Positions 1 to 4,264 of a stretch of 6,297 nucleotides of DNA are shown here, in pieces. Within the stretch, counting starts at the first letter, position 1. Each line of letters opens with the position of its first letter. A model generated the notes under the pieces. It saw only the letters and a program-made list of their open reading frames with translations. It was not told where the DNA came from and ran no database searches. The stretch is from Planctomycetaceae bacterium (lineage in GTDB: Bacteria > Planctomycetota > Planctomycetia > Pirellulales > Thermoguttaceae), in assembly GCA_031257725.1 (NCBI GenBank), contig JAIROD010000652.1, positions 1-6,297 on the forward strand. Direction: 5' to 3'. Position numbers and translations under genes: made by a program.

Positions 1-9
1 CTCCGAATG

Positions 10-72
10 ACCACCCCTAGCCCCTCCGAAGGAGGGGAATTATTCCCCTCCTTCGGAGGGGCTAGGGGTGGT
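10..72. repeat. Perfect 31-bp-arm palindrome with nested hairpins, probable dispersed intergenic repeat
   Basis: Positions 10-40 and 42-72 are exact reverse complements around a single base (T41). Each arm also holds its own smaller hairpin: CCCCTCC/GGAGGGG at 21-27/31-37 with loop GAA, and at 45-51/55-61 with loop TTC. The element can therefore fold as one long hairpin or as two small ones, a cruciform-like shape. It is far more GC-rich than the DNA around it and codes for nothing visible. The perfect pairing gives no strand preference. The TCCGAA core reappears at the window edge (2-7), so part of a further copy may lie to the left. It is most likely a REP/MITE-like intergenic repeat. It lacks a clear T-run, so a role as terminator is possible but not shown. 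Confidence 0.85.
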
Positions 73-152
73 AAAAAATAAACTTCAATCTCCGAAAAAT
101 TCCACTGATATATTACAAATTTACAAACAGTAGATCGAATGTACACATCCAA

Positions 153-216
153 TAACGTGTCGTCGTTGCAGGACTAATAAAAATTAAAATAGACAGTTAC
201 CACTTAACGTGTCTTC
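153..216 (+). promoter_or_regulatory. Paired direct repeat TAACGTGTCKTC, candidate operator of the toxin-antitoxin operon
   Basis: A 12-bp sequence occurs twice in the leader of the antitoxin gene: TAACGTGTCGTC at 153-164 and TAACGTGTCTTC at 205-216, with 11 of 12 bases identical. The spacing of 52 bp is close to five turns of B-DNA, which would put both copies on the same face of the helix. Type II antitoxins commonly repress their own promoter, often with the toxin as co-repressor, so a pair of sites here would fit. The second copy lies inside the spacer of the weak promoter candidate at 197-225. The repeat is directly visible. Its role as an operator is inference. Confidence 0.35.
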
Positions 217-225
217 AAATATTAA
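197..225 (+). promoter_or_regulatory. Weak sigma70-like promoter candidate for the antitoxin-led operon
   Basis: TTACCA (197-202) and TATTAA (220-225) are separated by 17 bp, each matching the sigma70 -35/-10 consensus at 4 of 6 positions. Transcription would start near 232, leaving a very short leader of about 15 nt before the ATG at 247. The region is AT-rich, so such matches arise easily by chance. The main support is position and the overlap with the repeated TAACGTGTC element. Confidence 0.2.
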
Positions 226-233
226 ATCATTTT

Positions 234-237
234 GAGG
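234..237 (+). promoter_or_regulatory. Ribosome binding site that decides the antitoxin start
   Basis: GAGG lies 9 nt before the ATG at 247. The longer in-frame reading from TTG at 232 would contain this site inside the gene and has no ribosome binding site of its own, so ATG 247 is the better start. Confidence 0.6.
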
Positions 238-246
238 CGATTAAAT

Positions 247-513
247 ATGTTGCGATATGAAACATTTGTACCGGACAGCGGTTCTATTACCTTACCGCCG
301 GAATTTTGCGGTACGGAAGTTGTTGTTATAGAAAAAACTCCGCCCTTGCCGGAAAATAACGATCATTGGAAACATCAAAAAACATTGGACGAATTAGCAG
401 AAGAACAAGGAGTTGGTCTGTGTACTGATCCGAATCGTGTTTTTGGTACATTGTCCTTTCTTTGGGATTCTCCGGAAGAGATCGAAGAATTTTTGCGGAG
501 GCGTAAACAGTGA
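247..513 (+). CDS. VapB/AbrB-like antitoxin (88 aa)
   Basis: This is a probable type II antitoxin that neutralises the PIN-domain toxin encoded next to it. The N-terminal part (about residues 1-28) has a short beta-rich pattern, 'G-S-I-T-L-P-P-E-F-x-G-T-E-V-x-V-I', like the AbrB/DUF2281-type domain in many VapB relatives. This is followed by a 'TLDELAEEQGV' segment and a 'LWDSPEEIEEFLRRRK' tail. In related antitoxins this acidic tail region embraces the toxin. I know the pattern from small antitoxins beside VapC in planctomycetes and similar bacteria. The start is ATG 247, preceded by GAGG. The stop overlaps the toxin start by 4 bp (GTGA), the usual sign of translational coupling in such pairs. 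The family name is less certain than the role, which rests strongly on the neighbour. Confidence 0.7.
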   Translation: MLRYETFVPDSGSITLPPEFCGTEVVVIEKTPPLPENNDHWKHQKTLDELAEEQGVGLCTDPNRVFGTLSFLWDSPEEIEEFLRRRKQ

Positions 514-938
514 GTAATATCACTCAAGAAAGTAAGAGTAATGAATTATTATTGGACACGAATATCGTAACTTATCTTTCCGGTGATAATACATGGAGAT
601 CACTTTATCTTTCGATTGTGATTGGTAAAAGACTTTATATTAGTTTTATGACATTTGCGGAACTTTGGGAATCCGCTTGCCATCGCGGATGGAATTGTAA
701 GAAACTCCAAGAGTTAAGAAAACGATTAACAAAAGATTTTGTACTTTTACCGTTTAATGATAAAATTTGTGAATACTTTGGTGAAATTCGTTGTGAACGC
801 CGTAATCGTCCGATTTCAGTTCCCGACGCTTTGATTGCGGCAACAGCATTGGCGTATAAATTGCCGCTTGTTACGCATAATAAAAAAGATTTTGATAATA
901 TATCCGGTTTGGAAATAATAACGAAATATACCGTTTAA
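510..938 (+). CDS. vapC: PIN-domain ribonuclease toxin, VapC family (142 aa)
   Basis: This is a PIN-fold endoribonuclease of the VapC type, which cleaves RNA (in known members mostly tRNA or rRNA) when free of its antitoxin. The acidic metal-binding residues are all in place: D16 in 'LLLDTNI', E51 in 'TFAELWE', D106 in 'VPDALIAATA' and D127 in 'THNKKDF'. The length is normal for a single-domain PIN toxin, and nothing points to inactivation. The start is GTG 510, with GGAGG at 497-501 eight bases before it, and it overlaps the antitoxin stop by 4 bp. The next gene follows after only 24 bp on the same strand, so read-through into the membrane protein and ATPase genes is plausible. The RNA target cannot be read from the sequence. 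Confidence 0.88.
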   Translation: MSNITQESKSNELLLDTNIVTYLSGDNTWRSLYLSIVIGKRLYISFMTFAELWESACHRGWNCKKLQELRKRLTKDFVLLPFNDKICEYFGEIRCERRNRPISVPDALIAATALAYKLPLVTHNKKDFDNISGLEIITKYTV

Positions 939-962
939 TTTATTTAACAAAACACAACAATT

Positions 963-1526
963 ATGTCGGATTTTCACAACGATTATTCAACCGGCGTATC
1001 AGAATTTAATTCTACGTCAATTTCGCATGAGTTGCAGGAATTAGTTGACAACGAATTAGAGGACGGTGAAACAATTGAATGGCTTGACCAGCCGATTCCT
1101 CGTTATTTTACGCAGGAGACAACATCACAATTTCTTTTCGGAATTCCATGGACAACTTTTGCTGTATTCTGGACATGCATGGCGGCACAAGGCAGTATTG
1201 TATTTGCTCTTTGGGGAGTTCCGTTTATTCTTATTGGTATTGGGGTGTTGTCTTCTCCAATCCGGATGCGGCGAAAAATGTTACGGATAGTCTATGTAAT
1301 AACAAACCGCCGTGTCATCACTTTCGAAGGCAAAAGGGGTTCGTTTGACATTGTAAGTTACGAAGCCGACGAAATCGAAGAGATTCACCGGAAACAAAAA
1401 AAGAACGGAACCGGCGATGTGTTTGTGTTTCAAAATATTCGCAACGTTAAAGAGGTTGAACAAAAATTGCGTGAACTTAAAAATACCGTAAAACAAAATG
1501 ATTCCGATCAGAGAGAGAAAGTGTAA
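963..1526 (+). CDS. Two-helix membrane protein with bacterial PH-like domain (187 aa)
   Basis: The function is unknown. The protein begins with a polar, acidic stretch (1-50) ending in 'DGETIEWLDQPIPRY', the kind of lead-in seen in small bacterial membrane PH proteins (YdbT/bPH2-like). Two hydrophobic segments follow at about 59-78 and 81-99, probably a membrane hairpin, then a basic stop (RMRRK, 101-105). The rest (about 106-175) is soluble and beta-rich. 'YVITNRRVITFEG' (111-123) is the characteristic first strands of the PH-like fold, and 'DVFVFQNIRNVKEVEQKLREL' its last strand and helix (quoted in two parts: 152-161 and 162-172). The start is ATG 963 with no Shine-Dalgarno site. The gene ends 5 bp before the ATPase gene, which suggests co-transcription. 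It may anchor or sense for the ATPase system, or be a separate planctomycete-type PH protein. The latter cannot be excluded. Confidence 0.65.
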   Translation: MSDFHNDYSTGVSEFNSTSISHELQELVDNELEDGETIEWLDQPIPRYFTQETTSQFLFGIPWTTFAVFWTCMAAQGSIVFALWGVPFILIGIGVLSSPIRMRRKMLRIVYVITNRRVITFEGKRGSFDIVSYEADEIEEIHRKQKKNGTGDVFVFQNIRNVKEVEQKLRELKNTVKQNDSDQREKV

Positions 1527-1531
1527 TTAAG

Positions 1532-2770
1532 ATGTTTTTTGAAATAGACAATATCGGTAAAGTCAGGAATAGCCGAATCGAGATGCGCGGCATCACTGTT
1601 CTTGCTGGTAATAACAACACTGGTAAAAGTACGTTTGGAAAATCTCTGTTCAGTGTTTTCAATGCGTTTTCCGATACAGAAAAAACCATACTAAAAGAAC
1701 GGAAAAACAACATCGTAGAAATCATACGCCGTTTTACATCACAAAAAACCTCTCGTCCGGTTTCGACTGATAAAGTAGTAAACGATATTTTGAACAACCT
1801 TGATTCAGTACCCCAAATATGGCGTATTATTCAAGATAATATCGAACGGCAAATTATTGTTCCATCGAATATAGGCAATGATTCGGCAGAAATATTATTC
1901 GAAAAAATAAAATTTGCCATTGCAATAAATGATGAACAAATTCAGAAGAACATATTAACACGGTATCTTTACACGGCGTTTGATGAACAGATAGCGCATG
2001 TCAATCAAACAGATCAAAGAGCTTCGATTACTTTAACAATTAAGAGCCATAAACTTGAAACACAAATTTATAAAAATGAATGTGTGAATTACTCCGATAA
2101 TATCGGTATCATGCATAAAGCGTTTTATATTGATACACCGTTCGTTCTTGACAGAGTTGATCTGCGGGGACGTTATTATTTTTATCCAAAATATAGTTAT
2201 CAGCATGATTTGTTACAAAGTTTGTACGAAACGGGCGAAGAAAATAATATTATTGAAACTGAGATTGTAAGACAAAAATCAAAAAATGTTTTATCTTTTA
2301 TCAATGCGGTTGTGTGCGGCGAATTTCGAAAAACAGAATTTGGTTTAGGTTATCAAGAATACGGTTTGGAGAAAACGCTTGCGTTTAAGAATGTTTCGGC
2401 AGGAATGAAAACATTTTTAATTATTAAGCGGCTGCTGGAAAACGCTGAACTCAAGGAACGTGATATTTTGATTTTTGACGAACCTGAAATACATTTGCAT
2501 CCTGAATGGCAATTGGAATTTGCCAAGTTGTTAGTTTTGTTGCAAAAAGAACTCAATATGACAATATTGCTTACAACGCATAGTCCTTATTTCCTGAACG
2601 CGGTAGAAGTGTATTCCGAAGAACAAAATATAAATGATCGCTGTAATTATTACTTGACAACAGATGAATCCGGTTACTGTTCCGCTCGTGATGTTACAAA
2701 AAACATTGACGACATTTATCGGCTTTTGGCAGAACCGTTTCGAAAATTGGAGACAAAACGATATGAATAA
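1532..2770 (+). CDS. AAA/ABC-type ATPase of the OLD/RecF-like class, no nuclease domain (412 aa)
   Basis: This is an ATP-hydrolysing head-domain protein related to the AAA_15/AAA_21 ATPases of OLD, RloA, AriA and PtuA type. The order is: 'IDNIGKV' first strand (5-11), Walker A GNNNTGKST (26-34, K32), a long divergent helical insert (about 45-280), an ABC-like signature 'VSAGMK' (288-293), Walker B ILIFDEPEIHLHPE (312-325, with D316 and catalytic E317) and the H-switch TTHSP (348-352, H350). The end 'YRLLAEPFRKLE' resembles the usual tail of this class. Only about 60 residues follow the H-switch, so the TOPRIM nuclease of true OLD proteins is missing. An effector would have to come from another gene, and the 3' end overlaps the next gene by 8 bp. 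The start is ATG 1532, 5 bp after the previous stop, behind a purine-rich GAGAGAGAAAG. The ATPase call is secure; a defence role is inference from class and neighbours. Confidence 0.88.
   Translation: MFFEIDNIGKVRNSRIEMRGITVLAGNNNTGKSTFGKSLFSVFNAFSDTEKTILKERKNNIVEIIRRFTSQKTSRPVSTDKVVNDILNNLDSVPQIWRIIQDNIERQIIVPSNIGNDSAEILFEKIKFAIAINDEQIQKNILTRYLYTAFDEQIAHVNQTDQRASITLTIKSHKLETQIYKNECVNYSDNIGIMHKAFYIDTPFVLDRVDLRGRYYFYPKYSYQHDLLQSLYETGEENNIIETEIVRQKSKNVLSFINAVVCGEFRKTEFGLGYQEYGLEKTLAFKNVSAGMKTFLIIKRLLENAELKERDILIFDEPEIHLHPEWQLEFAKLLVLLQKELNMTILLTTHSPYFLNAVEVYSEEQNINDRCNYYLTTDESGYCSARDVTKNIDDIYRLLAEPFRKLETKRYE
2749..2752 (+). promoter_or_regulatory. Ribosome binding site that decides the start of the nuclease-like gene
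   Basis: GGAG lies 10 nt before the ATG at 2763, inside the end of the ATPase gene. It supports the short form of the downstream protein rather than the in-frame ATG at 2664, which would add 33 residues read out of frame through the ATPase tail. Confidence 0.55.
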
Positions 2771-3305
2771 TCATGTTCAAACATATAACAATTTGATTCA
2801 AAATTTCGGCGATACACTCCAAAACACATCAAAGGATACTCAAAGTAATTGTTGTATGACAACGAATCAATTTACCGTTGTCAATTTCGATGCTTTCAAA
2901 GAGAATATCGTAAGAAAGTTCGGTTTATCGAAGTCGCCCAAATCCTGTGATGCTTTATGTTGCATAAACGGACAATTCTTTTTGATTGAATTTAAAAACG
3001 GAAAGATGGACAAGAATAAAGTATATGAAATTCGCGGTAAAATATTTGAGAGTTTATTATTGCTAACGGAGGAATTGGGAGTAACGATAAACTATACACG
3101 TAATAATCTAACGTTCATTCTCGTTTACAATGATTCGGTGAGACATTCCATTAACTCTTCACTTTCCAGAAAAGCTAAAATAAACGATATTCTTTTCGGA
3201 CTTGATAGTTTTGAAAAAATTTATTTTAAAGATGTTTTTACAATGAATGAAGATGAATTTAAAATAGAATTTGTTTCAAAATACTTGGTTAATCAAGTGA
3301 AATAA
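2763..3305 (+). CDS. Putative PD-(D/E)XK-type nuclease, partner of the ATPase (180 aa)
   Basis: I do not recognise this as a named family. What can be seen is a core 'KSCDALCCINGQFFLIEFKNGK' region (given here by position, 60-81) with D63, E76 and K78 set as D-x12-E-x-K: a strand, a turn and a second strand ending IEFK. This is the standard active-site layout of PD-(D/E)XK nucleases. A helix follows at about 86-105 (Y88, E89, R91 could supply the extra polar residue seen in many members), then a beta strand 'TFILVYN' (117-123). Residues 1-40 are polar and probably helical; C30, C31, C62, C66 and C67 make it rather cysteine-rich. The start is ATG 2763, overlapping the ATPase stop by 8 bp, so the two products are very likely made together. 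The nuclease assignment rests on a short motif and could be wrong; a non-catalytic partner subunit is the alternative. Confidence 0.55.
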   Translation: MNNHVQTYNNLIQNFGDTLQNTSKDTQSNCCMTTNQFTVVNFDAFKENIVRKFGLSKSPKSCDALCCINGQFFLIEFKNGKMDKNKVYEIRGKIFESLLLLTEELGVTINYTRNNLTFILVYNDSVRHSINSSLSRKAKINDILFGLDSFEKIYFKDVFTMNEDEFKIEFVSKYLVNQVK

Positions 3306-3346
3306 ACTTTAACATTTACTTTACAACAATCGTTTGTCATTACGTT

Positions 3347-3358
3347 ATTAACGTTAAT
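3347..3358. repeat. 12-bp perfect palindrome ATTAACGTTAAT upstream of clpP
   Basis: The sequence is its own reverse complement and lies 33 bp before the clpP start in an 86-bp spacer. A near-copy of one half (CATTACGTTA) precedes it, giving a longer imperfect inverted repeat from about 3338 to 3359. Size and symmetry would suit a dimeric regulator. The half ACGTTAAT recurs three times upstream of the thioredoxin-like gene. No convincing sigma70 promoter was found in this spacer. Confidence 0.35.
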
Positions 3359-3391
3359 GATAGATGTTCACAATTTACGATTTATCGAGAG

Positions 3392-3979
3392 ATGCCTTTA
3401 ATACCTTATGTAATTGAGAAGAGCGGTCGCGAAGAGCGGGCGATGGATATTTACAGTCGGCTTTTGAAAGACCGGATTATATTTCTGGGAACTCAGGTTA
3501 CCGACGAAGTGGCGAACGCCATTGTTGCGCAACTTTTATTTTTGCATTCCGACGATTCGGGTGCGGATATTCATTTGTACATCAATTCGCCCGGCGGCAG
3601 TGTAACAGCGGGTTTAGCAATTTATGATACGATGCAGTATATTAATTGTCCTGTGGCAACATACTGTATCGGTCAGGCGGCGTCGATGGGGGCGTTGCTT
3701 TTGACGGCGGGAACCAAAGGAAAACGTTTTGCGTTACCGAATGCGCGGATTATGATTCACCAACCGCATGGCGGAATGGAAGGCACTGCGGAAGAAATTA
3801 TGATTCACGCCCGTGAATTTGCCAATATCAAAGAGCGGCTCAACAAAATTCTCATCAAACACACCGGACATGATCTTGCCAAAATTGAAAAAGACACCGA
3901 CCGTGACCGGTTCATGTCTGCTGATGAGGCAACAGATTACGGATTGATTGATCAGGTGATTGAAAAAATCGTGAAATAA
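3392..3979 (+). CDS. clpP: ATP-dependent Clp protease proteolytic subunit (195 aa)
   Basis: ClpP is the serine peptidase that forms the double-heptamer chamber of the cytosolic Clp protease and degrades proteins fed in by ClpX, ClpA or ClpC. The catalytic triad is intact: S98 in 'GQAASMGA', H123 in 'RIMIHQPHGG' and D172 in 'DTDRDRFMSA'. 'INSPGGSVTAG' (64-74) marks the oxyanion and substrate-binding loop. The N-terminus 'MPLIPYVIEKSGREERAMDIYSRLL' (1-25) is the usual start of ClpP, with the propeptide short or absent, and the total length is typical. The start is ATG 3392. A GAGAG run touches the start codon but is too close to act as a normal Shine-Dalgarno site. The gene is separated from the cluster upstream by 86 bp and is not followed by clpX in this window, unlike the common clpP-clpX arrangement. 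Planctomycetes often carry more than one clpP, so this may be one paralogue. Confidence 0.97.
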   Translation: MPLIPYVIEKSGREERAMDIYSRLLKDRIIFLGTQVTDEVANAIVAQLLFLHSDDSGADIHLYINSPGGSVTAGLAIYDTMQYINCPVATYCIGQAASMGALLLTAGTKGKRFALPNARIMIHQPHGGMEGTAEEIMIHAREFANIKERLNKILIKHTGHDLAKIEKDTDRDRFMSADEATDYGLIDQVIEKIVK

Positions 3980-4069
3980 CATTTTATTTGAAATAGCAAC
4001 TCATGTTACGCATGATTTATCAACAGTACCCTCAATTCATCAAAAGAGGACAAACAATTGAATCGTATC

Positions 4070-4130
4070 AACGCCGTAGGTGTTCTCGATGAATAACCGG
4101 CGGTTATTCACAGTAAACGCCTACGGTGTT
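4070..4130 (+). other. 61-nt extended hairpin, strand-biased structured RNA element or terminator
   Basis: An outer 15-bp stem (4070-4084 with 4116-4130) and an inner 9-bp stem (4090-4098 with 4102-4110, loop GGC) share the same axis and are separated by a 5x5 internal loop. The outer stem is complete only if two G-U pairs are allowed (G73-U127 and U81-G119 of the 4000 series). In the opposite strand these become A-C mismatches, so the fold favours a + strand transcript. Four Us fall at 4129-4132, which is too few for a classical rho-independent terminator. It lies 90 bp after the clpP stop and 134 bp before the next start. Each arm also begins AACGCC and ends TGTT, so the arms are direct repeats at their edges. 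It could be a 3' end or stability element, or a copy of a dispersed repeat. Confidence 0.55.
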
Positions 4131-4146
4131 TTCACTCAAATTCATT

Positions 4147-4182
4147 ACGTTAATTAAAACGTTAATTAAAACATTAGTTAAA
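4147..4182 (+). repeat. 12-bp tandem repeat ACGTTAATTAAA, three copies
   Basis: Two perfect copies (4147-4158 and 4159-4170) are followed by a third with two changes, ACATTAGTTAAA (4171-4182). The array lies just after the hairpin at 4070-4130 in the 285-bp spacer between clpP and the thioredoxin-like gene. Each unit contains the palindrome TTAATTAA in the first two copies. It could be a set of protein-binding sites, an UP-element-like AT tract or simple replication slippage. The remaining spacer (3980-4069 and 4183-4264) shows only a 5-bp stem at 4001-4015 and no clear promoter. Confidence 0.7.
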
Positions 4183-4264
4183 AAACTCCAATTTGAACAC
4201 GGCGGTAGTATCATTGTTCGTTTTTTAAACGTTAATCCAGACCCCACAACCTTTACCCAAAACA

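Noticed and set aside
10..72. CRISPR repeat or IS terminal inverted repeats
   Set aside because: There is only one unit with no spacers, and only one base separates the arms, so nothing can lie between them as cargo.
166..190. Promoter TTGCAG / TAAAAT before the antitoxin gene
   Set aside because: The boxes are only 13 bp apart, too close for a sigma70 promoter.
232..246. Longer antitoxin reading from TTG at 232
   Set aside because: It would place the GAGG ribosome binding site inside the gene, and it uses a rare start without its own binding site; ATG 247 fits better.
2664..2762. Longer form of the nuclease-like protein starting at ATG 2664
   Set aside because: It would read 99 bases of the conserved ATPase tail in another frame, and no ribosome binding site precedes it; ATG 2763 follows GGAG and gives a normal short overlap.
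4070..4130. Integron attC-like recombination site
   Set aside because: The AAC and GTT edges of the hairpin invite this idea, but the flanks do not match the RYYYAAC and GTTRRRY core sites, and no integrase or cassette array is present.
4070..4132. Classical rho-independent terminator of clpP
   Set aside because: The stem is long and interrupted and only four Us follow, so it is listed as a structured element rather than a firm terminator.
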